A DNA stretch of 64,000 bases from assembly GCA_905221605.1 (NCBI GenBank), contig CAJNDS010001668.1, forward strand, positions 1,230,276-1,294,275, in the 5' to 3' direction. The DNA comes from Symbiodinium natans (Eukaryota > Sar > Dinophyceae > Suessiales > Symbiodiniaceae). Positions 42,015-51,740 of this stretch are shown one piece after another (position 1 is the first letter of the stretch; every line of letters begins with the position of its first letter). The notes beneath the pieces are model-generated. The model saw only the letters and a program-made list of their open reading frames with translations, was not told the origin of the DNA and searched no databases. The translations under genes and the position numbers were made by a program.

Positions 42015-42161
42015 CTACTTCTTCCCTTCACAAACACCCGAAGACTTCGACCCAAAACCCTCGTCGCCCAGCTCGCCACATTGGTCTACCTCCTCCCTCT
42101 GGCGGACGGCCTCCAATTTGGGGTCCCCTTGCTGGTCAGACCCTGAGACCGCCTTCCGCGT
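42015..42161 (-). CDS. Terminal exon abutting an IR-B element
   Basis: A minus-strand frame of 48 codons ending in TAG: KAVSGSDQQGDPKLEAVRQR, EEVDQCGELGDEGFGSKSSG. It is highly charged and convincingly coding. The acceptor AAG|A lies at the very edge of the IR-B element at 42161-42263, whose terminus here reads GGGGGAAG instead of GGGGGAAC. An overlapping 133-codon plus frame is less protein-like. Confidence 0.55.
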   Translation of the reverse strand, partial: TRKAVSGSDQQGDPKLEAVRQREEVDQCGELGDEGFGSKSSGVCEGKK

Positions 42162-42263
42162 CTTCCCCCTTATGCAAACAGCCCTTAATGGTGATTAGAA
42201 TAGGGGGGGGGGGGGGGGTACCAGAATCCCTGTTAAGGACTGCTAGTATAAGGGGGATCCCAA
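42161..42263. repeat. IR-B element with G17 run
   Basis: TCTTCCCCCTTAT..CAGCCCTTAATGG on the left and TAAGGACTGCTAGTATAAGG on the right. A poly-G run in the centre is absent from copies such as 34221. It would be intronic to the minus-strand exon at 42015. Confidence 0.8.
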
Positions 42264-42292
42264 CCTGAACCTGCAACCCATAGTGTTGAGGC

Positions 42293-42556
42293 TTGCTTCT
42301 GGTCTATGTGGACTTTGGAGTTCAGGGTGTAGAGAGTAGGGTTGCAAGTATGGCAGAGGTGCATGCTTATCTCTTTTCAGCGGAAGCTGAAACTGAGGGC
42401 TTAGGCCGATGGACCTTGGAGTGTTTTGTGGGTTTAGGACTGGATCTCTCTCGTTCTCCAGCACCGCTGCACGTGCCCCAGTGTAGCTATTCGCATCCGC
42501 TGTTCTTGGATCAAAAAGTTCTTGCCGGATGCTTTCCCTCGAAGGTTAAGACCTGA
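42293..42556 (+). CDS. Candidate coding frame, 87 codons
   Basis: An open frame including MAEVHAYLFSAEAETEGLGR, LECF and SRSPAPLHVPQCSYSHPLFL, ending TGA. It contains few repeats. TTTTCAG within it may be an acceptor, so only the right part may be exon. No family is recognised. Confidence 0.4.
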   Translation: MLLVYVDFGVQGVESRVASMAEVHAYLFSAEAETEGLGRWTLECFVGLGLDLSRSPAPLHVPQCSYSHPLFLDQKVLAGCFPSKVKT

Positions 42557-42730
42557 AAGAGTAATAGAGTTTGTTAAAAAACAACCTCAAAATCTCAACC
42601 CTAAGCCCAACACCCTAAACTTTGGGAAGGCACCGCTCGAACCTCGAACCCCATCCACCCTAGACCCTAAAACCCGAAACCCTACCTGGTCCACCCTGCA
42701 GAACACTAATCTAATACCTGAGCCCCTCAG

Positions 42731-42811
42731 GAGTTCTTTCCCGCGGCGGTACCTTTTGCCGCTGCCTCGCATTTGCTGACTCGCCTGGGGAATTCCTATT
42801 TTCGGGCCTAG
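42731..42811 (+). CDS. Candidate terminal exon
   Basis: A CCCCTCAG acceptor, 26 codons (FPAAVPFAAASHLLTRLGNS) and TAG. No family is recognised. Confidence 0.35.
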   Translation, partial: EFFPAAVPFAAASHLLTRLGNSYFRA

Positions 42812-42881
42812 ACTTCACGAGCCGCGTTTAGGGTTCAGGGTTGAGGGCTTTAGGGTTTAGGGCTAATCCCCACCCACCCAC

Positions 42882-42982
42882 CCCTCTCTCCAAACCACAA
42901 GCAATTTTTGGGGGTGAAAGGAGGGAAAAGGGAGGCTTCACCTCCGCAAACCCATCAACACGCCGCCAGGGTCGGCGGATCC
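42882..42982 (-). CDS. Candidate exon, unknown protein
   Basis: A minus-strand frame (RRPWRRVDGFAEVKPPFSLL, then PPKIACGLER) between an ATTTAG acceptor and a GTGGGT donor. No family is recognised. Confidence 0.4.
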
Positions 42983-43275
42983 CTAAATAGAACCCCAACT
43001 CGTAAACCCCAAACCCTTTAGACCCCGATTTCACGGCCAGCCCAAATCCCAAACAGTGGAAGGCCCATAGGTGCTGCTGATGACTGCATGCAGGGGGGGG
43101 GGGGGGGGAGGTAGGGTTTAGGGTTAGGGTGTAGGGTGTAGGGTGTGGGGTGTGGGGTGTAGGGTGTAGGGTTTAGGGTTTAGGGGATTTAGGGCAGTTT
43201 AGGGTTTAGGATTTAGGGTTTCGGGCAGTTTAGGTGTAGGGTTTTGTGTTTAGGGTTTAGGGTTGATTTTTTTTC

Positions 43276-43425
43276 ATGCAACCTCCGGCTAAGGTCAAGG
43301 CTTTCGCAGTCCTGGTGTCTTTGAAGCGGCTTGCCAACAAAAGGAAGCTTTGTGCTCGCAGTTCCTCAATACTTCAGACCCAGACTTTGTCTGTATTCCA
43401 TTTTATGAACGGAGAATGTACCTAA
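43276..43425 (+). CDS. Small ORF or first/terminal exon, 49 codons from ATG
   Basis: ATG at 43276 to TAA at 43423: PPAKVKAFAVLVSLKRLANK, then a Ser/Thr-rich tail ending MNGECT. It is basic, has no repeat content and is preceded by T8. It could be a short protein or an exon; no family is recognised. Confidence 0.45.
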   Translation: MQPPAKVKAFAVLVSLKRLANKRKLCARSSSILQTQTLSVFHFMNGECT

Positions 43426-43840
43426 CATCCTAAACCCTAATCCCTAAACTCTAAACCCTAAGTGAACTCTCAACCCCAGCTGAAGAGCCGGGTTTCTGGG
43501 GCCCTCCCACGACCCTAAACTTTGACCCGGCCCGGGCATCGCAGCCTTAACCCAAAACGCATGAGCAAGGCTTGCAGCGGGTTAGGGTTTGGGGTTTAGG
43601 GTGTAGGGTTTAGGGTTTAGGGTTTAGGGTTTGGGGTTTAGGGTTTAGGGTTTAGGGTTTGGGGTTTAGGGTGTGTCAGGGGAGGGCGCGCGCTCGGGTG
43701 TGAAACACCCCGGGCCGCGCGCTCGCGTTGCCCGTCAACCCACCCCGGCCACCCAAACTATACTCTATTAGGGTTTAGGGTTTATGGAATTTACTTTCTT
43801 GTGCTCTGATGCTTGCTTTGATGTTTTTAAAGTTGCGCTG

Positions 43841-44530
43841 TTAGGGTTTAAGCTAGGGTTGGGGGTAGCCTCGGCCCTTTTCGGGCCTTCGGCGTGTCAG
43901 GGCCCGTAGAGGCCCTTATTTATTTGAAGGTCAGGGAAACCCTATGTGTCTGCTCCTGGATTCCCCTTCTTTAACGGCCTCAATTTAGCATCGATTTCAC
44001 TACCAAAAAATCGCATTTGTCATTGTGGGTACGTGCATCCTGGGGTCCCCCTTCTTTTAGGGGGCCTTTTGAAGCCTTTTGAAGCATTTTGGTGGCTCTT
44101 GGGGTCTCTCGGGGCCTTGTTCGGACCTTCGGCGTGTCAGAGGTTTTATTCATTTAAAGGTCAGGGAACCTATTAATGAGTTTTTCGCCAATGAGTATTT
44201 CAATCGCTAGGGTTTAAGCTCGGGTTCGGGGTAGCCTCGGCCCTTTTCGGGCCTGCGGCAAGTTGGGCCCGTAGAGGCCCTTATTTGCTTGAAGGCCTTC
44301 GCAGGGTTTTGCGGTATTAGGGTTTAAGCTGGGGTTCGGGGTAGCCTCGGCCCTTTTCGGGCCTTCGGCACGTTAGGGCCCGTAGAGGCCCTTATTTACT
44401 TGAAGGGCGTGGTAGGGTTTTGCGGTGTTAGGGTTTAGGTTGGGGTTCGGGGTAGCCTCGGTCCTTTTCGGGCCTTCGGCACGTCAGGGCCCGTAGAGGT
44501 CCTTGCTGATTTGGGGGGAGCCATCGCTTT
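43841..44530 (+). repeat. Higher-order tandem repeat (110-base units in a larger duplication)
   Basis: Units starting AGGGTTTAAGCT at 44209, 44319 and 44430 are about 110 bases each and contain GTAGCCTCGGCCCTTTTCGG and CCCGTAGAGGCCCTTATTT. A further unit is at 43843. A second module (AAAAATCGCATTT.TCATTGTGGG ... CCTTTTGAAGC) occurs at about 44005-44100 and 44595-44690. Confidence 0.85.
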
Positions 44531-44699
44531 CAGTACTAAAAAAAACATTTTTCATTGCGGGCAGGGGTGCCTAAAACCATCGTTTTCAATATTCAAAAAT
44601 CGCATTTTTCATTGTGGGCACGGACAAATCTTGGTCCCCCTTCCTTCAGTGGGCCTTTTGAAGCTTTTGAAGCCTTTTGGTGGCTCTTGGCGCCTTCGG

Positions 44700-45370
44700 G
44701 GGCTTCCTGGGTTGGTGTGGGGGGCCCGTGGTTGGGGGTCTTTGGCAGGGGTTGGGGGCCCTTGGCCCGGAACCTCTTGGCCGGGGCCTTTTTACCCTGG
44801 GCCCAAAAGGCCCTTGGCCCGGAAGGGTCTTGGCCTTGGTTGGTGCGGGGTTTGTTGGCCTTGGCCCTTGGCCCGGGGGGCCCTTGGCCCGGGGGGCGGG
44901 CGGGGGCCTGGTTTGGGACCTTTTCGCAAGGGGCAAAGCCCTTGACTCGGGGGGTCCTTGGTTGGGGGGGGGCCCTTGGCGGGGGGGCCCTGGAACCCTT
45001 GCCCAACCCTTGGCCCTTGGCCCGGGGGGGCCCTTGGCGTGGCCTTGCCCCGTTGCGCCGGCGGGCCCTTGGGGGGGGGGGCCCTTGGCCTGTGGGCCCT
45101 TGGCCCAGGGGCAAAGCCTTGGGGGGGGGGGGGCCTTGGCCCTGGGGGGGCTTGGCCCGGGGGCCCTTGGCGGGGGGTCCCTTGGCCTGGGGGCCCTTGG
45201 CCCAGGGGGCCCTTGGCCCGGCAGCCCCTTGGTCCGGGGGCCGGGAGGGGGCCCGAAAGTCACGAAATTGAGCAAAGTCTGCCTGGACCCCCTCGCCAGC
45301 CTCCTGGTCCAGGAATCCAGCCACCAGGGGCCAGGGGGCCCAGGGCAGGGGGGGCCGGCAAACCCTGAAC
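44700..45370 (+). repeat. GC-rich minisatellite of GGCCCTTGGCCCGGGG-type units
   Basis: 670 bases of irregular GGCCCTTGGCC..GGGGG units. Five long frames on both strands (up to 266 codons) are products of stop-poor composition, not genes. Confidence 0.9.
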
Positions 45371-45469
45371 CCAAAACCCTGAACCGACCTCCAGAGGCAA
45401 AGGGTTACGATTTGGGGTTATACTTTAGCTACGCTAAAGGTGGTCTGGGTGCCGGCCATCCCTTAGCCG

Positions 45470-45640
45470 AGTACTGACGTTGTCGTAAAAAAGGCCGATG
45501 TCCGTTGGCCTGTCCAGGACAGACGGTGAGGCTTAACCCTCACCTTTCCGTTTCTCTTTTCGCTTGGGCGCTCGGGCTGTAAGGCCCTCGGCCGAGCGTT
45601 CGGGGTCTGTCGCTCGACGGAAGCGACCCCTCACTTAGTT
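45470..45640. other. Cluster of short perfect hairpins, possible structured RNA
   Basis: Within about 130 bases there are four perfect stems: CTGTCC/GGACAG, GGTGAGG/CCTCACC, CGCTCGG/CCGAGCG and GTCGCT/AGCGAC. No RNA family is recognised. The region is non-repetitive and follows the GC-rich minisatellite. Confidence 0.35.
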
Positions 45641-45951
45641 TAGGGTTTAGGGTTTAGGGTTTAGGGCTTCCCGCAGGAGCCCACAAGCTTCGCAGCCTAA
45701 GCTTCGCAGCCTAGTCGTTGAGCAGCCTGCCGCATCTGAGGGTAGTTATCTGTTCCCTTAAAGCGTCCCTTGCCTCTCTTTAAAGGGTTTTTTGAAGTAT
45801 GGACCCTTAAGTTTTACAAGGGTATTATGGTTTTGTTTTGGGGTTTGGGTTTTTTTGAGGGTTTAGGTTTTCGGGTTTAGTGTTCATGGGTTTTGGGTTT
45901 AGGGGCACATCAGTTCCAGGATATTTTTTCGTGAGCCCTTCAATGTGGTAA

Positions 45952-46116
45952 CTTGTCAATGACCCTACTGCCGCCGACTGCGTACTGACGCCCCTTGAGA
46001 CGCTCCCGTCTCTAGACCACCCAGAGGCCCTGTTGAAGCCGGGTCTTGATAAGACCCTTCACGCCTTTTGTCTCACGACTTTTGGGATCTTTGTGTCAAA
46101 CTCCAAGACCAAAACC
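45952..46116 (+). CDS. Candidate exon, unknown protein
   Basis: About 50 open codons with good composition (DPTAADCVLTPLETLPSLDH, then LLKPGLDKTLHAFCLTTFGI). No acceptor is seen at the left edge, so only part may be exon (CTAG at 46014 is possible). No family is recognised. Confidence 0.4.
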
Positions 46117-46181
46117 CTGAACCCTAAACCCTAAACTTCTAAACAAACCTGAGCCCTGAACCCAAGACCCTAAATTCTCTT

Positions 46182-46287
46182 TCCTGATAATTTGGCTATG
46201 GGGCTGGTGGGAGTGTCTGCAGATTCGGCCGGTGGCAAACCAAGGAACCTCATCCCTTTCGGCACTTTCATCTTCCTGACCGGTCAA
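46182..46287 (-). CDS. Candidate exon, unknown protein
   Basis: A minus-strand frame (EDESAERDEVPWFATGRICR, then HSHQPHSQIIRKEN) after a GGTCAG acceptor. It is charged and non-repetitive. No family is recognised. Confidence 0.45.
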
Positions 46288-46950
46288 CGGGGTGTGGCTA
46301 CTGTAGATGTAGGGTTTAATGGGGGGGGGGGGGGGGGGGAAGTGTTAAGGGTTTGAATAGGGCCTGGGGGGTTTAGAGGGGTTGGGGTTTTCCTGCGGGG
46401 CTTGTTGGGTTTAGGGCACAATTAGAGGCTTGCAGGATTTGAGGTTCAATCAGGGGCTTGCAGGGTTTGGGTTTCATTAGGGGGTTAGGGTTCAGATTTA
46501 ATTCGGGGTTTAGGGTTTGGTAGGTTTTAATTAGGGGTTTAGGCATCAAGGAATAATTAGGGGCTCATATGGTTCAGGGGTTCATTCCGGTTTAGGGTTT
46601 AAGGATTATTCTTCCTTCAAACACGAGTCCTATAAGCCTTAGGCTTCGGTTCGGCCGTGCGCCGTGCAGGGCTTAGGGATTAGGGATTAAGGATTAGGGT
46701 TTAGGGTTTAGGGTTTTGGGTTTAGGGTTCAGGGTTTAGGGCCTGAGTTTAGGGTTTGGGTTGGACACTGAGAGTTGCATTTCCTGCCTGGAGGTTTCTT
46801 CACAGGGTGGGTTAGGTGTTTCGGGAGTCTTTGTTCCAGGCTTGTGTTCCATCAACTAACCAACGCCACACAACCCCACCCAAACAGCCCCCCCCCCCCC
46901 CCCCCCCTCTTCACGCCTCCAAACGCATCCAGGCCACCCCCAGCTTATTC

Positions 46951-47185
46951 TAAAGGGTCCATATACCTACCCTAGGGTATTAGGGTTTCGGGTTTAGGGT
47001 TTAGGGTTAAGGACCCATGTACTTTTTTAGTACACACTTGGGCCCTAAATCTACTCTATAAGAACCCCATGCAAGGCCCCAGTATATACTGTATATGCAC
47101 AGGGATCCTCAGGGCTATATAGTATGTACTTGGAGGGGTTCCCATATAGCAGCTTTAGGGCCCAGTGTATACCATCCAAAAGCCC
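46951..47185. repeat. Two IR-A copies, the first interrupted by TTTAGGG units
   Basis: Copy 1 (46951-47114) contains TTAGGGTTTCGGGTTTAGGG between a duplicated left arm (AAAGGGTCCATATACC and AAGGACCCATGTAC). A partial second copy follows to about 47185. Confidence 0.75.
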
Positions 47186-47331
47186 CTTATTAAACTAAAC
47201 CCCAGAAGCCCTAAACCCCAAACCAGAACCCCAAACACCAAACCCTAAACCCTAAACCCCAAACCCCAAACCCCAAACCCTAAACCCTAAACCCTAAACC
47301 CCAAACCCTAAACCCTAAACCCTCCTTGCAG

Positions 47332-47410
47332 GATCTTCTTCCAGGCTCAGGCCCGCAACGGGGATCTCCCCGAGTTGCTCCGCTTTAACCTGGCCCAGGC
47401 AGCAACTTGA
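47332..47410 (+). CDS. Terminal exon, unknown protein
   Basis: A CTCCTTGCAG acceptor, 25 codons (FFQAQARNGDLPELLRFNLA) and TGA. It is convincingly coding. ARNGDLPELLRF resembles the helical part of an ankyrin-type repeat, but one partial unit is not enough to assign the family. Confidence 0.5.
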
Positions 47411-47413
47411 CCT

Positions 47414-47596
47414 CATGTAGGGTTTAGGGTTTAGGGTTTAGGGTTTAGGGTTTAGGGTTTAGGGTTTAGGGTTTAGGGTTTAGGGCTTAGGGTTTAGGGT
47501 TTAGGGTTTGGGGTTTGGGGTTTGGGGTTTGGGGTTTGGGTTTGGATTTGGGGTTTGGGGTTTGGGGTTTGGGGTTTGGGGTTTGGGGTTTGGGGC
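47414..47596 (+). repeat. TTTAGGG array changing to TTTGGGG array
   Basis: About 14 TTTAGGG units give way abruptly to about 11 TTTGGGG units. Confidence 0.95.
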
Positions 47597-48172
47597 CAGG
47601 CCCTTTGTTTCCCTTTTCGCCTTTTTGATGCTCTAAACCCTGGACCCTACCAAGCCGTAAAACCTCAACCTAAGCAAGATCACCCCCTCGTACAGCTTAC
47701 GGATTCTTGAGGTTTTGGCAGTCTGGGGTGCAAGTGTTTAGGGCCAAACCATACACCCAAAGCCTTCAAGGACCCACCATATCTTCGGCTCTTAGTAGGG
47801 AATGAGGTCAGTTTTGCAAACCTGGTACCTTGAAGCTTAAAGGGTATTTTTTCAGGGGAGATTAGGTACCTAATTCCCACAGTCCCTTCTAAGGACCAGC
47901 AGGTTTGTTGTTTCTTTTTTTGATTTGAGTGTCCTTCGGGGATAACAGCTTTTAAGGCCCGAACGACATAGAGGCATGTGGGTTTAGGAAGTAGTCTGGT
48001 TGAGTGCTTGGTGCTTGGCCTGTCCCCACGGCCTTGAAGACTTGAAGCCCTATCCCCTGCATGAACCCTAAACCGTGCCTAAACCCTAGACCCTAGACCC
48101 TAAACCCTGCTACCCAAGCTATCCCCGAGCCCTAAACCATGCCTAAACCCTACACCCTAAACGCCACCCAAG

Positions 48173-48307
48173 GTAGTGTTAGACGTGCTCTTCATCATCC
48201 CAGACTTCATCATGTCGTACCCCAGCTCCAATGGCGGAGGGTTTGGGACAGCTTGGCAAAGTTCGGCGGCAACTCTATACTTAGGGATTCTTGGGAATTA
48301 TTCATAA
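48173..48307 (+). CDS. Candidate exon, possible membrane segment
   Basis: A CCCAAG|G acceptor and 44 codons to TAA. VVLDVLFIIPDFIMSY is hydrophobic enough to be a membrane segment, followed by GGGFGTAWQSSAATLYLG. A different plus frame over the same bases is also open. No family is recognised. Confidence 0.4.
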   Translation, partial: VVLDVLFIIPDFIMSYPSSNGGGFGTAWQSSAATLYLGILGNYS

Positions 48308-48943
48308 TTTTTGAGTACTGTAATTCCTGAAGAACAGCTAAAATTAGAAGTTTTGGTAGGGTTCCAAGTTCAGCATAGTATAAAGCTTCCTTCTAAACGC
48401 CCCACAACCCCAACGAAGTCAATGCCTTAACGCCTCCAAAATTGCGCAAAATCGAAAGAAGAACCCTACAGACCAAAAACTCTACTTAAGCCCTAAACAT
48501 CCTGCTGCACAACCCTGGCCGCCCAAGCGACCCGAAATTCTTGGTTTCAGGGCCCCAAGAAAAATCTAAAGCCGCGAGAACAGGTTGCTAGCCCTAAACT
48601 CCGAAGCCCCACTACAAAAAAAAGTATGAAGTCGCCAACCCCCCGCCCCCCGCCCGCAAACAAAGACGCATCCCCAAGCCCCCCCCCCCAAAAAAAGGAA
48701 ACAAAAAACGAGCTGCTGGTAAGAAGTGAAAAGAAGGTCAGGCAGACATAGTAAAACGACCACTTTAGGCTCGTAGCCCGCTCAAGGCTCATTCAGATGG
48801 AGCTGTGCCTTGGCTCCATATTGTTCTTTTGGGTTTAGGATCCCTGGCGTACATTCCGAAGAGTCGAGGGTTTTGGGGTTAAGGTATCTAATGCCTTGTT
48901 TTTTTTTCGAGGCTATGTTATTTCTTTCCTCGGACTAAACCAG

Positions 48944-49243
48944 GGGTCCCAGTATCTGTCTGGGACGGTGATATTGGAGTCTCTGCGCTCTGGCAGACTC
49001 TGGCAAGCCTGAGACCGAGCCTATCGCCAGGTTCATGGGTCGCAACCAGTGAGATGTACACTTCCCCTACTTATGTATACACAAGTTCACCCCTAAACCC
49101 CAAACCCTAAACTCTAAACCCTAAACCCTAAGCTCACAGCCTCCTGGAAAAAGACACCTCTCTCGGTTCCGAGGCCGGTTAGCTTGCTGACAGCTCTCTT
49201 CCTCATCCTCTTCGGGGCTGCTGGGCAACGGGGGCTTTGGAGG
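48944..49243 (+). CDS. Candidate two-exon stretch with a membrane-like segment
   Basis: Part 1 (AAACCAG acceptor, 48944): VSVWDGDIGVSALWQTLASL, open to 49110 or spliced at CCAG|GTTCAT (49031, phase 1). Part 2 (49140-49243): CTCACAG acceptor with two bases that restore phase, RPVSLLTALFLILFGAAGQR, donor GTGTGG. Joining them is an inference from phase only. Confidence 0.4.
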
Positions 49244-49373
49244 GTGTGGGGCTTTATAGGGTTTATTAGGGGTTTAGGGTTTAGGGTTTAGGGCTAGGGT
49301 TTAGGGTTCAGGGTCTCCTAAGCCTTGACTGTATAGGAGCCCTAGAAACCGCAAGCCATAGGGTTTCTAGCTA

Positions 49374-49586
49374 GTGAAAGTGTCGCGCCGGTTTCTTCCT
49401 GTCAGTTCTGACCGATTATGTAAATATGGAGGGGAAGGGCGAAATAGGGTACCGTACCATCTGTGGGGTGTTCCTACTAGAGTATGGAAGATATATTGGG
49501 GGGTTGCTTCACCGAAATCCACTCGAGGTCAGATGAAGGATCCCCACATTCACTTTCTTCCAAAGCCTATCCTTGTCGTGGCTTAG
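49374..49586 (+). CDS. Candidate coding frame, 70 codons
   Basis: A frame free of telomere repeat (SRRFLPVSSDRLCKYGGEGR, VPYHLWGVPTRVWKIYWGV) preceded by a CTAG acceptor and ending TAG. A 48-base diverged tandem duplication (CCTATCCTTGTCGTGG) starts at its end, at about 49566 and 49612. No family is recognised. Confidence 0.35.
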   Translation: MKVSRRFLPVSSDRLCKYGGEGRNRVPYHLWGVPTRVWKIYWGVASPKSTRGQMKDPHIHFLPKPILVVA

Positions 49587-50144
49587 TTTAGCACCTTTTG
49601 GATTTAGGAGCCTATCCTTGTCGTGGTTCAGTTTCGGACCTTTAGGATTTAGGGTATTTAGGCACCTAACGACCCAAGCGTTAAACCTTCGATCTAAACT
49701 CATAGCTGTGCAAGCTCCCCTCGCACGCCGGTTTAGGGTTCTTGGCTTAACTGAGGGGGTTTCAAAGTGCCTGCCGAGCTATCGATCAGAGGTGTGCTTG
49801 CCTTCAAGGAATGGCCTTCTTTCGGGTTTAGGGTTCATTGGGTCAGGGTTTCGCGCCCAGTTGGGCATGTACCCCGACTGCCAAGGCTCTGAAAAGCACT
49901 ATACCCTTAGCCTCAAAACACCCCAGAACCCAACTTCTTAGAGGCTCCAATGGTCCAACATCCCTCAAGGAATGTTCCTTGCGTAACAGTTGCCATCCGC
50001 ATGTGATTTGCATATTCCTTTTGATTTCAGGAGCACGGGAGCATTCAGTGTACCTTCAACCCCCTTAAACCCAGCCATGCGCTTTGCAAGAAGTGAGGGT
50101 CTACATATGTCAGTCTAGTGTTTGTGGCTGTGGGTTTTAAATAG

Positions 50145-50255
50145 ACCGGCTCACAACCTGAGGCTGTGGTGTACTCCATTGCCTGCACACTTCTGGGAAG
50201 GATTCCGGCACCTCGGATGCAAGCTGAGCCAGTTGGCTGTTGGTCAAGCCTAACT
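50145..50255 (+). CDS. Candidate exon with GTAAGC donor
   Basis: 37 open codons (EAVVYSIACTLLGRIPAPRM, then QAEPVGCWSSLT) ending at a strong GTAAGC donor. Two other frames are partly open. No family is recognised. Confidence 0.4.
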
Positions 50256-50365
50256 GTAAGCCTTAAACTTTGAGTCCTATAGGCTGGATCCTTCCATCTC
50301 TGGGACGTGAGGCTTCCCTAGACCCTAAACCCTAAACTCTAAACCTTAAACCCTAAACCCTAAAC

Positions 50366-50440
50366 CGACAATTCCCGGGTGTGGAGGATGGTTTGGGCGC
50401 GGTCTCGGACATGACGAAACGCAACCTCGGGCGCGGATGA
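50366..50440 (+). CDS. Candidate exon, unknown protein
   Basis: 24 codons (QFPGVEDGLGAVSDMTKRNL) to TGA, between a CCCTAAA tract and GTTTAGGG repeats. The composition is good. The acceptor is not evident. No family is recognised. Confidence 0.4.
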   Translation, partial: RQFPGVEDGLGAVSDMTKRNLGRG

Positions 50441-50564
50441 GCAGCGGGGGCGGGTTGGTTGTGTGGGTTTAGGGTTTAGGTTTAGGCTTTCGGGTTTAGG
50501 GTTGAGGGTTTAGGGTTTAGGGTTTAGGGTTTAGGGTGGACACCCTGCATTCTTTCCTTTTTAG

Positions 50565-50643
50565 AGGCAAAGGGTGGCGTAGCTCGATTTCCTGGGTGCC
50601 GCCAAGCCCGCTTTGAAAGACTCGGGCCTTGTCCCGAAATAGG
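50565..50643 (+). CDS. Candidate exon, unknown protein
   Basis: A TTTTTAG acceptor, 25 codons (GGVARFPGCRQARFERLGPC) and a GTTTAGG donor. No family is recognised. Confidence 0.35.
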
Positions 50644-50724
50644 GTTTAGGGTTTTGGGTTTAGGGTTTAGGGTTTCCCTTGGGTCATCTTGATGTGTTTT
50701 TCTGCATGTTTGGGCTCAAGAGGC

Positions 50725-50831
50725 TAGGACCCGAAGTAGGCCCTTATTTCCTTCTTTTAGGGTTGGGCTTCCCTTCTAATCCCCTTGAGAAACCGAAAAG
50801 GGTACCCTTTTTGTAGTCGGTCTGATCTAGG
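50725..50831. repeat. IR-D element
   Basis: CTAGGACCCGAAGTAGGCCC on the left and AAAAGGGTACCC..TGATCTAG on the right, with the CCCTTCTAATCCCCTTG centre. Confidence 0.7.
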
Positions 50832-51028
50832 AATACTGGAATACTTCTGTGAGGGTTTGCATGGTCAGCCAAGATCTTCCTCAGCTAGGCAGCTTCCACA
50901 AGCACTAGCACCCAATGCCCTGGCCCAACCCAAACCCTAAACTCTAAACCCTCCTCCACAAGATCTCGCTCTGCACGGTTCCCCTAGTAGGCTCCAGGGG
51001 CTCTTACACCAGGGTTTTGGGGCTCAAA

Positions 51029-51088
51029 GACTCAAAAACTCAAAGACTCAAAGACTCGAAGACTCAAAGACTCGAAGACTCAAAGACC
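51029..51088 (+). repeat. GACTCAAA/GACTCGAA minisatellite
   Basis: Six tandem units of 9-10 bases. Confidence 0.9.
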
Positions 51089-51233
51089 AAGGGGCTATGC
51101 AAGATACTTGCGGCATGCTTGAGCCTAAGGGTTCAGGCTTTCGGGCCTTGTCCGTCTTAGGACCGTAAAAGATGAGGGCGTTTTCTTACACATTTCGGTG
51201 TTATATGGTACTTATGATTCTTGATATTTCTAG

Positions 51234-51283
51234 CTTGGCGGCTCCCCACTGAAAGGCCCTACAAGCCAAGGCGCTTGCGGCAG
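51234..51283 (+). CDS. Short internal exon with two strong splice sites
   Basis: A TATTTCTAG acceptor, 16 codons (LGGSPLKGPTSQGACG) and a GGCAG|GTACGC donor. It is short, but both borders are of high quality. Confidence 0.4.
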
Positions 51284-51544
51284 GTACGCGCAAGGCATTC
51301 TAAAGACTCCGCTGCTTCCGGGGGTCGAGGACCTAAGCAATGGTCACCCATGAACCTCCCGAACCTCAATGACCTCCTAAACACTAAACCCTAAACCCCA
51401 AACCCTAAACCCTAAACCCTAAGCCCTACAAGCCTCTAGGGCCTGCCGGGGGCTTCGTGAGGTTAGGTCATGGGCCAGGTTTCAGAGCTTTAAAGCTCAG
51501 GCCTTCCGCCAGACCCCTAAACTTCCCCCTAAACTTTTGAAACC

Positions 51545-51722
51545 CTATGAACCCGATAAACCCGATAAACCCTGTAATCCCTGCAACCCCTGTAGTCCCT
51601 ACAAGCCCTATAAACACTAGAAAGCCTGAACCTATAATCCCTATAATCCCTATAATCCCTATAGTCCCGATAATCCCTATATTCCCAAATCCCCTATAAT
51701 CCCTACAAACCCTATAAACCCT
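51545..51722 (-). repeat. CCCTATAAT-type 9-base minisatellite
   Basis: Irregular CCCTATAAT and CCCTATAAA units, a relative of the telomere unit with an extra TA. The Gly/Ile-rich frame over it is not a gene. Confidence 0.9.
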
Positions 51723-51740
51723 AAACCTTCCCAGATAGAG

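Noticed and set aside
41867-42268. A 133-codon plus-strand gene
   Set aside because: It mixes degenerate repeat, an IR-B element with a G run and the antisense of a better minus-strand exon (42015-42161). A short plus exon near 41828-41870 remains possible.
43680-43725. A GC-rich hairpin (GGGCGCGCGCTCGG.../...CCGGGCCGCGCGCTC)
   Set aside because: The arms are imperfect and the run of CG dinucleotides explains the apparent symmetry.
44511-45477. Overlapping frames of 136-266 codons on both strands
   Set aside because: The sequence is a GC-rich minisatellite with almost no A/T, so stops are rare in all frames.
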